Notes: generated by a model not told the origin, from the sequence alone. 56,911 nt of DNA from Nemertoderma westbladi (GCA_032718475.1 JAUCBJ010002337.1:1-56911), one strand, 5' to 3'. Positions 1-11,105 are shown, numbered from the stretch's first letter. A program made the numbers and translations.

Positions 1-484
1 ACATCCGCAAAAGTGATAAAAACTATATTCTCCAAAACTACCGCACTACCGGTACGAATTTTACCTAATCTCGAAAGCTTTAATCCGATCTCAAATCCTG
101 TCTTATTTCAAATTATTTAATTCGTCCATTTTAAGTTGCTTCCACGAATGCCGATTATTTAAATTGTAATATTTTAACATGACCAACCTTTTAAAATTTC
201 TTTATGTAGTAGTGACACTCACCCTCATTTGAATCTTATCATATTTATTATAACAGTAAATTGACAAGATTAGTTCCATAGTTACTATTTGAATCAATCG
301 ATTAGAGAACCCCCCCCCCCCCCCCCCCCCTGCCCCTACAGTATTTATCTCCCCGGTAGTTAGCGTTTCTAGCCTTGCTATTACCTGTCCAAAGTCCAAC
401 CCAGGGCTCCCACCGGTGCTCAACAAAATAAAAACACAGCGAGGTCGAAATAACGCAATGTATAGCCCTGGCCAACCAAACTTA
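1..484. other. Non-coding DNA left of the MITE, with a poly-C tract
   Basis: No gene is recognisable. The stretch is AT-rich except for a 21-base C homopolymer at 310-330. The last eight bases (477-484, CAAACTTA) are the left target duplication of the MITE that follows. A 95-codon open frame crosses the C run but encodes only low-complexity glycine there and is not credible. Confidence 0.6.
310..330. repeat. Poly(C) homopolymer, 21 bases
   Basis: Uninterrupted C run, one of seven G/C runs of 19-26 bases within the first 25.5 kb. Confidence 0.95.
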
Positions 485-1112
485 GGCATCGGTACACCTT
501 GTGCACACCCCCCTCAATTTCTTTACTAGCTATGTTTAAGCAGGTTTTTGCCTTTATTAATGTTCTAGAAATTATTAATGTTCTAGAAAATATATTGAAA
601 ATATATATATTTCAAAGAAAATATATTGAATTATTATGATAGCTAGTATATTTTTAACTAGCTAGTGTTTTTGTAAAAATAGGTAAAAACTTTCAGATTT
701 TTTATATGAAATAATGTTCCAGAACGCAATCTACATTGTGGAAAAATTTATTTTTTTCATGGTAGCTAGTATTTTTTTAAATAGTAGCTATTTTGTAAAA
801 ATAGATTAAAATAAATTTTATTATTATCCTCTCTGTTGCAATATATTAACAGTATTCGAGAATACTAGCTACTTTGATCTTAATTTTACTTTTTTGCCAA
901 TTTCTGCAGCATATAAGGCCTATCATCGACTAGGAAATATTAAAAAAGAAATTTTTGAAACACTAGCTAGTCCAAAAGTACTAGCTACCACAGAATGTCA
1001 AATATACTTTTTGTATGTCAATTATGTTCTAGAGCATAATTCAACAAAATATTGTTTTAAAAGATAGCTATTAAAAAAATTGTGGGGGGTGTGCACAAGG
1101 TGTACCGATGCC
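485..1112. mobile_element. Non-autonomous DNA transposon (MITE), 628 bp
   Basis: The ends are perfect inverted repeats of 29 bp: 485-513 starts GGCATCGGTACACC and 1084-1112 is its reverse complement. They are flanked by an identical 8-bp target site duplication, CAAACTTA, at 477-484 and 1113-1120. The interior is AT-rich, has no coding capacity, and contains about nine copies of TAGCTA/TAGCTAG in both halves (for example near 527, 640, 658, 763, 785, 866, 962, 979, 1062). An 8-bp duplication is typical of hAT, Merlin and P-type transposases. The terminal GGCATCGG does not match the usual hAT start, so the superfamily is left open. Confidence 0.9.
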
Positions 1113-1420
1113 CAAACTTATTCTTTCACTCCGTGACACTAAACCCTTGATTACATATAAAAATTTAATTGTGGTAATAAGATATTTATATTTGCAAAAA
1201 ATTACCAAGAAAGGCAACATAACGCCGAAACTTACACGCTAATTTAAAATTTACTTTAAAATAAGTTTACTTATTTTACTATATTTTCTTGCGGGGTTTA
1301 CTTTAAAAGTTTTTGAAATTAATTTCCTTTTAAAATTAACTTATTTTTTCATTTAAAATTAAAATTTACAATTTGCAATTTCTGTACAATTCAAGTTCCA
1401 TTTAGCAACGTTAGTCTCTT

Positions 1421-2857
1421 TTAATCATCATTTTTTTTATTCATGTATACAGTGACATTCCCGAATATCTTCGAATCCTTAAACACTGCCCGGATGCTAT
1501 CTGTCTCACTCTCCACACTATTGCTGATGAAAGTCGATGAAACCGATCCTGATTCCGATCCCAAGCTCGTAGATGGTGTAACATCACTAGTTGCCGATGA
1601 TCCCGACATGTAAAGGCTCAACTGACGACTCATTTCAAATTTCTTTGAAGTAGATGGTCGAAGATAGGAAGTCGTTGTGGATAGATTTTTGTGCCCTAGC
1701 TGTTTCTGTGCTAGGTTAACTGGTTGGCCACCATCAACCAATGCTTGGGCTGCCGTTTTACGACAGCTAATAGGGGTAAGCTTCTTTCCTCCTTGTAACC
1801 CAGCTTTCGTTATTAGATTCCTAAACATTTTAGCGAATTGATGCTTTCCTACCGGTTGATCACAAAACCATTTTTCATTTGGCTTTGTGTTATGCTTTGG
1901 GCGTATGAAATATGGCTGCATACCATCTACCTTTCCATCGGGGAAACGTTTCATCATGTAGAAATCATGAAGTGTAACTGCACACAGACTTCGATCCGCT
2001 TTATACTCATAAACACTTGGTGAAAATTCCCTGGGAGCCGAATCGCCGTGTCGCGTCTTTGTACTACGTTCCTTTAGTTTTAGGTAGTATACACCTTCTT
2101 CAGTGTTATAGTGCTTTGTTATATCGCCTACAAGTATTTTTCGCATCTCCTCGCCTGGACGAGCTCCAAACTGGGTTGTAAGTACGATATACAACGTTTC
2201 GAGTAGCATTTTTGGATTCTCCATACCAAGAAGCCCCTTTTCCCTCATAGCCTTGAAATCGCCTTCCTCCATCGGGTTACTGGCTCTTTCAAGATTTCCC
2301 TTACCAGCACTTTTCGTTTCCGCTAATCTAGTTTTTAGGATGTCTCTACTAAGACGAAACTCAGGAAGTTCTAGCGCATTTCCTAACCCTAGATCTTTCA
2401 ATTTGCGAAGGACTCCATAAAAATAGCTGCGCAAAGTCGTCGTTTCAACTTTTTCTCCCGTTTTTTTCTTATACTTACGGATAAATCCGTTGAAATGTTT
2501 TGCTAATTCCCCTCTTTTTGATTCCTCGCTCAGTTCTTCGATTGTTTCGCTGACATTGTTTATGTCGAGATATTTTCGAAATGCTGCGACAGCAACAGTG
2601 GTAGAATCAGCGGTATGGACGTTTCTGTTCGTTAATATGTACTCGTCATCAGTTTTGTCGTTTTGCGATAATCGAAGAGATGACTCATCCCTGAATCGTT
2701 TAGCTGGTGGTATAGGTTCATCATTTCCCAATGTGGAATCCACAGAAATTAAATGATCATTATTGGCGTAGAAGAGATTTTCTAAACACACCAGATCAGC
2801 TAAATCTAAGTCATCCATGTCTAATCGGTTATACTGCAGTACTGGTTTGCAATACAA
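1421..2857 (-). CDS. Crypton-like tyrosine recombinase (DUF3504-type), 478 aa
   Basis: Intact single-exon frame. Residues 1-90 are acidic and low in structure. About 90-190 look like the helical core-binding (SAM-like) domain of tyrosine recombinases. About 195-400 form the catalytic domain. Visible catalytic positions are Arg233 (ARPGEEM, box I), a Lys-rich beta segment near 267 (STKTRHG), Arg366 (ISCRKTAA), His389 (LGHKNLSTTT) and the nucleophile Tyr398 (TSYLRPS). The His of the usual HxxR motif is Ile363. The C-terminal 80 residues are Ser-rich. Cryptons move as circles by such recombinases, and vertebrates carry domesticated relatives (ZMYM2, QRICH1, KCTD1). No terminal repeats were seen, as expected for Cryptons, so a live transposon and a domesticated gene cannot be told apart. 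Met14 is an alternative start. Confidence 0.8.
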   Translation of the reverse strand: MYCKPVLQYNRLDMDDLDLADLVCLENLFYANNDHLISVDSTLGNDEPIPPAKRFRDESSLRLSQNDKTDDEYILTNRNVHTADSTTVAVAAFRKYLDINNVSETIEELSEESKRGELAKHFNGFIRKYKKKTGEKVETTTLRSYFYGVLRKLKDLGLGNALELPEFRLSRDILKTRLAETKSAGKGNLERASNPMEEGDFKAMREKGLLGMENPKMLLETLYIVLTTQFGARPGEEMRKILVGDITKHYNTEEGVYYLKLKERSTKTRHGDSAPREFSPSVYEYKADRSLCAVTLHDFYMMKRFPDGKVDGMQPYFIRPKHNTKPNEKWFCDQPVGKHQFAKMFRNLITKAGLQGGKKLTPISCRKTAAQALVDGGQPVNLAQKQLGHKNLSTTTSYLRPSTSKKFEMSRQLSLYMSGSSATSDVTPSTSLGSESGSVSSTFISNSVESETDSIRAVFKDSKIFGNVTVYMNKKNDD

Positions 2858-2879
2858 TAGACCACAGCTAAAATATTTA

Positions 2880-3200
2880 GGTAAACAGAATGTGAAATCT
2901 ATGTACCGTTACTCGCACCTACTAATTTAAATGTAACCTACCATTTTTTGCTCTCGTCAAACCTCAAACAGAAAGTAAAATCCTAAATAAGTACAGAAAT
3001 GTACCGTGGTAGGCTACCGGGAAGATGCCTACCGTGTTACGCTGCACAAACTAAACTCGTCAAAGAGAAAGTGAAATCAAAATGCAGAAGCTACCGGTAG
3101 GTACCGGACGGCCAGTATGTTCTCTAAACTCAAATCGTCAAACAGAAAGTAAACACCCAAAATAAAAAGCAGAATGTACCGTTGTAGCGCCTACAGGTTG
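2880..3200. repeat. Degenerate tandem repeats upstream of the recombinase gene
   Basis: Three to four imperfect copies share the words CTCGTCAAACAGAAAGTAAA and CAGAATGTACCG, beginning near 2885, 2953, 3052 and 3130 with irregular spacing of about 70-100 bp. They lie directly 5' of the minus-strand recombinase frame, where its promoter would be. Their role is unknown. Confidence 0.6.
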
Positions 3201-3271
3201 CAGTTTCCAATCAGTCAGTTTGCAACCAGTAGTGTAGGTTATCAATTAATTCACTTCGGCCTACACCCCTT

Positions 3272-3332
3272 GGAAAATTAACTATTTAAAATCCTCGGCC
3301 TTTGGCCTCGGATTTTAAACAGTTAATTTTCC
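3272..3332. repeat. 61-bp near-perfect palindrome
   Basis: The left arm starts GGAAAATTAACTATTTAAAA and the right arm ends TTTTAAACAGTTAATTTTCC. The arms are complementary over about 29 bases with one or two mismatches and a loop of about 3 bases (TTT). It could extrude as a cruciform, or be a folded short inverted-repeat element. Confidence 0.8.
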
Positions 3333-4195
3333 GCGGGATTCGGCCTCAGCAACACCAGTTGGTTTGCGGAAAAATAACAAAACAAAATAGCGGACAAAAA
3401 TAACAACCCTACAGACCAACATTAGTTCGGTGTTATTTTTTCCGGGATTTGTTGTGTAACAACTTCTGATATTCGACTAATCGAATTGATGTGTCAATAA
3501 ACAAAAACCATCCTGTAATAAACTATATTCATATTTAAGCTCATAACTAGTATTTCAGCAGTGTTAAAAAATAAAATATAGTATATTATATTATTATATT
3601 ATAAACTTGCCCGAAATTCGTCTCTATGCTAAACCTGAATAGCCAGTTTTGTAATAATTTTTTGTTATCACGATTTTGTAAAACTTTCTTAACAAATTTG
3701 CAGGGGTGACGAAGTTTGTTTGCCCGAGTTTTACAAACTAGTTTAGAATTATAATATAACTGTTTAAAATGAACCCTTGGTTCATTGGTTGTCATAGGGA
3801 AATAATAGGCCCAATAATTAATAATACATTTGGCTAAAGAAATCATCAGCCGATTAAATGCGTTACGAGTTTTGAGAAATCGTCCGGCTAGCGAACGCGT
3901 TTCTAAAAGTCGGTATAACAAAATTGAAAATCGAGATCACGAGAGACTGGTAATCCCGGTTCCAATCCCAGGAATCCCCCCAAAGGCGGGAATCCCGCAC
4001 ATTAACCTGGAATCAACCACTCAAAAAAATATTTAGCAAACATTGATATTTTGTACAGTTTTATTTAACGGTATAAAAAGTGTTATTATTATTAAGAATT
4101 ATTAACTCTAATATTATAATTAAATTATATAATTAAAAAACTATAATTAACTCATAAAATAATAATAATCCCTTAACCTGAAATGAATCAAATAA
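3333..4195. other. Intergenic, nothing recognised
   Basis: AT-rich. A 111-codon minus-strand frame at 3586-3921 has no recognisable motif and an ordinary composition for chance open frames here. I call no gene. Confidence 0.4.
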
Positions 4196-5051
4196 CTAAG
4201 AGGTTGGTGTTGGCAAGTACCAAGTGTTACAATGGAAGGCGTCGGAATCGTCTACGACCGGCGAAAAAGTACCGCGAGAAGTCCCGGATAGAAGCGACTT
4301 CTTGTAAGTTTCGACGATAAATCGATTGGAAGGCCTCGTGTCGGAGCGGGAGAGATACTCCTCGATACCGAACCAACGGCAAGCGGCGATCTCGTTGGGG
4401 GGGGAAATCGATAGGTTGATCCTCCGGGTCTGGTTCCAGGAGACAAAGGAAATACAAGTCGGAAGTCTGGAAACGTAGCGGGAAAAGATGACGGAACATC
4501 AGCAGACTGAGGAACCGGCAGGAGATGCCGGTTTCCTCGCGGACTTCCCGGATCGCCGCGACGCGAATCTCCTCGCCTTCATCGGCAGCTCCTCCAGGGA
4601 ACTTCCATAAAGGTTCAGGATTAACCGAGTATTTCTCCTGGATTGAGAGTATCTTATTGTCCGATTGTCGGACAACCAGCCCGGCGACTCTCACTGTGGC
4701 TGTAGCGAACGCAGGAACGGACCAGGGTTCGCCCGTGGCGAGGAATCTTACCATTTGGACGAACCCCGACCTCGCGTGATGGAAGTCGAATTCCCTCTCC
4801 AGTAGCTGCGGTAACAAGTCGACGCTACCGCTCGGTACTACAACCCACACCCCTCGGACACCTTCCCGAGTCCACGCGTCCAGCGAGCGACTCAACTTCC
4901 CGCCGAATTCGACTCTATCCGATTCGGATAATTTGCCACAATCGAGTTTAACATATCGGAACGCGTCTTGTTCTAAAACGAAAGTCGACATGTTACTATG
5001 AATTAAACGAAATCGAATGATTAAATTCGCTCTGTAAATATTGAATATCAT
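4196..5051 (-). CDS. NUDT6: NUDT6-like Nudix hydrolase, frameshifted at an 8-G run
   Basis: The N-terminal part matches the NUDT6-type pre-Nudix domain (VWVVVPSGSVDLLPQLLER, then FDFHHARSGF). A complete Nudix box follows at about residues 154-176, matching G-x5-E-x7-REUxEExGU and ending REVREETGI; its Glu residues bind the metal used to hydrolyse nucleoside diphosphate-linked substrates. As read directly the frame ends at 4227 (274 aa) with an unrelated, Arg-rich tail. Counting one base fewer in the G run at 4397-4404 restores the family ending (EIAACRWFGIEEYL), with a stop at 4196-4198 and a length of 284 aa. This is either a homopolymer error or a real inactivating mutation. Met21 (MSTFVLEQ, from 4991) is an alternative start, and the basic residues before it could be a mitochondrial presequence. 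Intronless; 28 bp downstream of the C1orf74-like gene on the same strand. Confidence 0.8.
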
Positions 5052-5079
5052 AAAATCAAAGCGCTAAAACAGCCCAACC

Positions 5080-5841
5080 TTAGAGAGAAAACCCACAGAA
5101 TGAAGAGCGGTTAAAGTTACGTAAAATCAACTTGGTATTCCTGCCACGGTTGAGTGTTTCTAACCAACTAAGAATGTTGTGTTTCAATCGAGAATCCAGA
5201 CATTCAGGAACACTAAATGAATAGACAGGATTCAATGATAAACGGACTGAACTTTCATCGAATATATTGTAAACGGATAATCGTTCTTCTACTTGAGAAA
5301 TATTCTCGGAATCGCAATAGTAAAGAGCGGGGTAGTTGAGAAGTAATCCGAAAACCGTGGGGATAGGCAGCTCGGATAAATCTGGGCAAATAATTTCCGG
5401 CGAGGTATCTGTGTTATTGCTCTGTCGCAGTAAAGTAATAACGTTGAATATAAAGTTGTTCAGTGATTTGGATAATCTAGCGTTGTTGTTTAAGTTGATA
5501 AGGCATGGGGTTTGAGTTCCTATGTTAATGATATTAGGCCAACCGCCATCCAACATTCGAGAATAAAGGACAACCGAATAAGCTAAGTTAAAAACGAAAT
5601 AATCCCGGGATACTTTGCAGCACACCAAATTGTTTTCTATTAAATTAAACTCGCGCGCCAAATTTATAAGTTTTTGTAAACTGCTAATATGCGGAATTTC
5701 CAGACAATCGACCAAGTAGGATGGTTTTAAGGCATTGTCAACGTATCTTATATTATTGGCTAAGCATCTCCAAGTTCGGGTGGAATTCTTTCGGTTTTTT
5801 AAAATAAAGGCCTGCTTAATGATTGTGTACCATAAGTCCAT
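5080..5841 (-). CDS. C1orf74/UPF0739-like protein, 253 aa
   Basis: Intact single-exon frame. The pattern KPSYLVDCL (about 39-47), PTVFGLLLNYPALYYC (about 156-171), then LNPVYSFSVPECL and HNILSWLETL resembles the UPF0739/DUF4504 family of uncharacterised, mostly alpha/beta proteins of about 260 residues (human C1orf74). I recognise this by pattern, not by a search. The molecular function of the family is not known to me. The gene ends 28 bp before the first possible start of the NUDT6-like gene on the same strand, so one transcript could carry both. No signal peptide or membrane segment is evident. Confidence 0.55.
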   Translation of the reverse strand: MDLWYTIIKQAFILKNRKNSTRTWRCLANNIRYVDNALKPSYLVDCLEIPHISSLQKLINLAREFNLIENNLVCCKVSRDYFVFNLAYSVVLYSRMLDGGWPNIINIGTQTPCLINLNNNARLSKSLNNFIFNVITLLRQSNNTDTSPEIICPDLSELPIPTVFGLLLNYPALYYCDSENISQVEERLSVYNIFDESSVRLSLNPVYSFSVPECLDSRLKHNILSWLETLNRGRNTKLILRNFNRSSFCGFSL

Positions 5842-6224
5842 ATGAAATAAGTTGAAATACCACCAAAAATTAATTATCGAAATGCAAATAAAACTGCGAA
5901 CTGTCTGACTGCAGCAATGTAAAATAATTTGAAAGAATACAGTTCAGTTCAGCATTTATTTCAGTAGTTAGATAGGCCTACTGTAGTAGGCTATAGAGGT
6001 AGTTTTAGAGATAGGTTGAACTTGCAACACAAACAAAATTCATCCCCCTGCCCTGCAGCCCTGCTGAGGGCGTGTTTGTCAGTTTAAGGTAGAGCTGTAA
6101 AGGGGTTAATGTAAGCGGATTCAATTCCACTTCATTGCCCACCAGAAAATGGGACTAGTGGCATTTTAGCAATATGTTGGGGATACGAGATTACCAATAT
6201 TAATCTCGCCTCATAACCAACATT

Positions 6225-6243
6225 GGGGGGGGGGGGGGGGGGG
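6225..6243. repeat. Poly(G) homopolymer, 19 bases
   Basis: Uninterrupted G run after the sequence ACCAACATT. Confidence 0.95.
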
Positions 6244-6891
6244 CGACACAAGCCCCAAAGCCACAGAGAAAGGTGAGAGGTCAAACCACCTCGGAAGGGA
6301 TACAGCTAGTAGAGGCTAGCAGCGGAGGGGAAACACTACCAGGGAGTGCCAAAGTGACAAGTAGTATAATAGCCAATAGTGGGGAGGGAAGCACGTGATG
6401 GGGAACAGGAAAGCATCCATAGGGTAGAGGGCCAAAGGTAGAGTAGGAGGTAAACCAATATTCAATGTATTAATCATATATTATCTTACATTACTGGTTT
6501 ACCGGTCAGTTGTGTTATTCAGTTCAGTGAGTGCAGACCGGTCATAGTTAATGACCGCCACCGCCATACCGGTAACAATTAATCTGTATTTTCTGCTTTT
6601 ATCTAACTACGTGCTATTATCGTCCATATTAATTAATATTGAAAGACAACATGAAGTTTTACTGTTTTCCCGAACGGCCTCCGCCAAAGCTAGTTGCACG
6701 ATCCCAGCAGAACGGTGACGCGTACATTTCTAACCCGGTGTTAATAAGTCAAATAGGCCTGCTAATATTTTTTTTACCCAATTCATTCTCATACAGCAGG
6801 GACGTCAGACGTCACCATGGGGGGAATTCCACCTCCACTTTTCAATTTTGAAGGTTTTGCTATTTTGCGAAAAAAAAGCTATAAAATAGGT

Positions 6892-6913
6892 GGGGGGGGG
6901 GGGGGGGGGGGGG
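6892..6913. repeat. Poly(G) homopolymer, 22 bases
   Basis: Uninterrupted G run following AGCTATAAAATAGGT. Confidence 0.95.
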
Positions 6914-8129
6914 TAGTAACACACACATTATTCATTTATAATAGCCCAGCTTAATTCATTTCTACCGGTAATCGACTTTAAGAATATTATTAATAAAATG
7001 GTTAGGAATTATATGGGCCTGCGGTTATATTCAGTAGGCCTACCCGTTAGGCCTACTTTATATCTATGAACATGAAGGTAGGCCGTAGTGATGTAGCAAG
7101 ATGTACCGTAGTCTTAGGCCTTCGAACTACATACTTTCAGTTTACTGATAAAAGTAATAAAATCGTTTATTTGTGGTCCGAGTACAGTAGCAGGCTGGTT
7201 AGGCTTAGACTACCCGTAGAGTGTCAAAGAAGGATTGCTTGTATTTTATACACCATTTTATTGCCACATTTAATGTTTTATATAGGCCTACCCTACCCTA
7301 CCCTACCACCCTAAAGTGAATTATGGTTTGATACTGTATTATTATTACTGTTGTTTTGAATAAGTAGTTTTAGTAAGTAAATAATTTTTTATTGCAATTT
7401 TTCCCCCTCACTCTTGAACGGCTTGTGACGTGCAGACATGGTACGCTTTGCATACAATACTACCGTAAATGGTCCTTTTAGGCTGCCCTGGCAAAAACTA
7501 TCATTAAATTAATACATTTCACTGCACCGGTACCAGATGTGCCTACACGCTACACAGTTGGCATATACACTGTATTATGTATAGGCCTGCAGTAGTTTTT
7601 GTAGTACAGTTTATAGTATTATTAGTAATGTGTACTAGCTATACAACAAATATTATTAATAGACTCAAGCCAAAGTTGAAGTTGGTACCATAAAATTTAT
7701 AGATAATAAAACAAAATACGATTGATACTAAAAATAAATATTAAAATATATATTAAATTAATTTAGAGTCAAAGATAGCCACGTCGTGATATTACTATGA
7801 TTTGGCCCTTTGATGTACTGTATATACTGTATTTACTGTTTGCTGACATCGAATCAGATGATAGAGGTCAGCTTCATTGCCACATAACAGCAGCATAACA
7901 GGGACAATAATTTGTTCATGTTAGATACCGCATGGGTGTCTGGTTATCAGAAATCTGCAAACTGTCTCGTTGATACTGTACCTTTTGTAAAGGTTAATGA
8001 CTGTTGAAATAAAATCCCAAAATATTTATATGAGGTGACAATAATTACAGTCCTTGAAATGTGAACTCATCACTGTTGCACAGGCGACCGACCTCCTCTT
8101 CAGAATTTAACCATTTGTATTTTCGTTAG

Positions 8130-8540
8130 ATTTACTTGAATATGATTTATTTTACACCATTCAGCAGAGCGTTGAGCGCCTCCTGGATTACTTATCTGCT
8201 TTTTGAGTACATGAAGAGATCATCCGCGAATAATATAAAAGTTAATTCACCAATATGTCAGACTGCACTGGTATTAAAGTCTACGATGTCAATAATTAAT
8301 ATTATGAAAGGAATTGACTGAGGCTATACCACCCTTGAGGACGCCTTTGAGCTGTTCGATTGTCCTGTTGTTTCTGAGTCCGTCTAATATCCGAATGTAG
8401 TTTACACTTATAGTGATCTTTATGATTCTGAGGAAGTTGCCATGGATACCGAATGTATATAACTAACTTATGTAGTCTAGATCGAGGTACCGAGTCGAAG
8501 GCCTTTTTGAGGGCAAATCAGGGACCCTTTCCCTTTATAC
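8130..8540 (-). pseudogene. Decayed LINE reverse transcriptase fragment
   Basis: No long frame survives, but translating the minus strand across frameshifts gives consecutive RT blocks in the right order: FALKKAFDSVPRSRLHK (8470-8520), LRIIKITISVNYIRILDGL then QLKGVLKGGIAS (8315-8440), and FILFADDLFMYSKS followed by a stop and VIQEALNALLN (8160-8240). The FADD box is the RT catalytic pair. At least one frameshift and two stops make it a dead copy of a non-LTR retrotransposon. Higher coordinates up to about 8760 may hold more upstream sequence (DYRLRTHENG), too decayed to delimit. Confidence 0.7.
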
Positions 8541-9596
8541 AGTACTTCATTGCATATTTTATCTTCCAGAGATGCTTAGAGTATGAATGTTTCTTTGCAG
8601 ATATTGTAGGTTTAAACTCATTTTGTACAGCAGCTGTCTGTGAATGAGGAAATTCTTCTGTAGCTCAGTATCACTGAACTCAGTATGTTTGACAGATTCA
8701 AAGAATAAAATTAGAATCCCCATTCTCGTGAGTTCGGAGCCTGTAGTCAAGTTTTGAGGCCTTTATGGCTATGAAATTAAATCGATACTCACTTCCTCGG
8801 GTTTCAGATAATACAAGAAGTTTTATAGTAATTATTGCCAATAATTTCATATTAAAAACCTACAGTATATTATTCATACCGCTGTCGACGGAGCCAATAT
8901 TCAGTTGAAGTATAAACTCATTCGGAATACTGCCTATAAACAGTTTCCTTCGGAAAGTCTAATCACAACTTATCATTTGTGCACGTGCTCTGCTACCCTC
9001 AGGTCTTGTAGCTACAGTCAAAAACCAACCAGACGGCATATAAGCAGTGATAATTAACTGTAATTATTCACCCATTACAACTACAAGATGGTTTATTAAG
9101 CTAAATAAATAACCATCCAACCAGAAGGTTTTACCGTTCTAAAAAAGTATAAAAGGTGTCGGGAGGTAAAATAGTTTAAGTTCATTTATTTTCGCTCTTG
9201 CGACTGCCCGCAATGTTTCCCCCAATGCAGTAACAAAGTCGACGTGTGTTTTCAGCGCCAAAGTTTCCAAGAAAGCGAGAAAGACTAAAACTAGTATTTT
9301 TCGGTCTTTTCACAAAGACTATTTTATGGTCTTTATTAGATATTGCGGTATTATTTTATTGTTTCAAACTCGGTCCTTATTTATATTATTTTCGCAAATG
9401 TTCAAAGTAGTATCTATTTTCATAAACGATACTAAAAGATTTGTCTGTACCTTCACAGCAACCAAAGAACCTTTTACTCGGTTTCTATATCTATTTTCAT
9501 TCCCGTAAATGAAACTACAGTAGCCCGATATTTTTTCTTATTAACCCTTACAAGCCCAAGGCTTTTCTACTCCTGAAACGCCCAGGGAGGATTCCA

Positions 9597-9618
9597 CCCC
9601 CCCCCCCCCCCCCCCCCC
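9597..9618. repeat. Poly(C) homopolymer, 22 bases
   Basis: Uninterrupted C run following GGGAGGATTCCA. Confidence 0.95.
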
Positions 9619-10790
9619 TACCTATCTCGGCTATTTGTGAATGGATTTTTTTTTTAATTTGGTGGAAAACTACACCCACTACTAACTCAAAACCAAAAAA
9701 AAAAATATTAAAAAATGGATCTGAAAAAAATTCCTGAAAAATTTTTCGGATTGACACTAAATTAGCACAATTCGTAGTGCTAAAAAATTTCTTTGCATAT
9801 TTTTTTAAAATTTTTCGAAAAATCTAAGTATTTACATGCAAATACACTTTTGTATACAATACAAACAAATAAACATAACCATATCTAAATAATTTCTATA
9901 ACTACAAATATAAAACATACCTTTGACATCCAATGAATTACTGTAAAGTATCCCAGTTGGACTAACACTACAGACATTATAGATCTTAGACCTGTCATTA
10001 ATAATTAATAATTATTTCCGCTATATCTCTCAAGCGTGATGTATTACTACTAAACCGTATGACGGATGTACAATTAATTTGGTGCCCGATGATTATACTA
10101 ATATTTTAAGCAACAATAACTAATTCATAAAATCCTATTCGTAATGCCAAGATCAACCATAAGGATGTGCTGTGCCTACACTGTACATATGATAATGATT
10201 AGCTTGGATGATTACGCTAAACCAGACAATACGTGAGATAGCGTGACAAAATCGTGCAATATAGTGCAATGATAACCATGAAATTATCCCATTCTCAAGA
10301 CACATCCTAACATTGTCGACTTCGCGAACCATACCAAAATGACAGGTAATCTTACTAAATAAACTTATATTTTTTTCTCGCTGCATTTCGAGCATATAAT
10401 TGTATTAACCGTTTCATGCGTTCGAACTAATCAATAAGGTTCAATGACTACGGTTTATATACCTACCTATAGACCACACTATCAATCTTACTTTTTGTTA
10501 ACAAGTGATTGAATAATATTTTAAAGATTGATTTAAGCTTGTATTTTATTAATGCCTAATAATTAATTTTTTTAGTTCATTTATCTGACTGTGAAGTGTA
10601 ATACAGTATATCTTGTGGTATACTATATCAATTAAAACGATTTTAGTTTTTTTTTCGACATAGCGATATTAAAATAACGGTAGGCCTACAGTAGTATATA
10701 GAAATTGTTTATGCACCAATTATTTATGTTACGTAAATTACCATTTTAATTAATTCATTATTGGCTTAATATATTCATGTGCTGTATTTA

Positions 10791-10885
10791 TGTAGTAGTA
10801 ATTATGTAGACCCCTAGCTATTTACTGTATGTAACAGTAGGCCCATGTAGTAATTATGTAGGCCCCTAGCTATTTACTCCACGTA
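10791..10885. repeat. Two-copy tandem duplication
   Basis: The segment GTAATTATGTAG(A/G)CCCCTAGCTATTTACT occurs twice about 58 bp apart, separated by GTATGTAACAGTAGGCCCAT. Confidence 0.8.
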
Positions 10886-11105
10886 GTGTATATGTAAGAG
10901 TCGTTTTACGACTGAACGTCGAGAGGAGTCTAATATAACTCTTCCGTACCGGTAGAGTTAATAATTATAAATTCTTCTTTTAAAATTGATATATAAATTT
11001 TTAACAACTTTATGAATTCTTAGACAAATTCCACAATTTGTTTGTACTGACAAAACCTAAATAAACTTTACTGTAGAGGCCGGCAATGAAAAAAATAAAC
11101 CAGAA

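Larger units (their letters stand above)
5842..8059. other. Intergenic with two poly-G tracts
   Basis: This contains G runs at 6225-6243 (19 bases) and 6892-6913 (22 bases) and several TAGGCCTA palindromes (5968, 7037, 7049, 7282). A short plus-strand frame from the ATG at 6651 (MKFYCFPERPPPKLVARSQQ) is GC-richer than its surroundings and could be a first exon of a gene divergent from the C1orf74-like one. No convincing donor was found, so it is not called. Nothing else is recognised. Confidence 0.4.
8771..11105. other. Intergenic, no gene recognised
   Basis: AT-rich DNA with a 22-base C run at 9597-9618 and a short tandem duplication at 10791-10885. Open frames here (for example 9548-9757 minus and 10153-10395 minus) lack coding character or include the homopolymer. 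Confidence 0.4.

Noticed and set aside
3586-3921. 111-codon minus-strand frame
   Set aside because: No motif, no splice signals, and composition like the surrounding AT-rich DNA.
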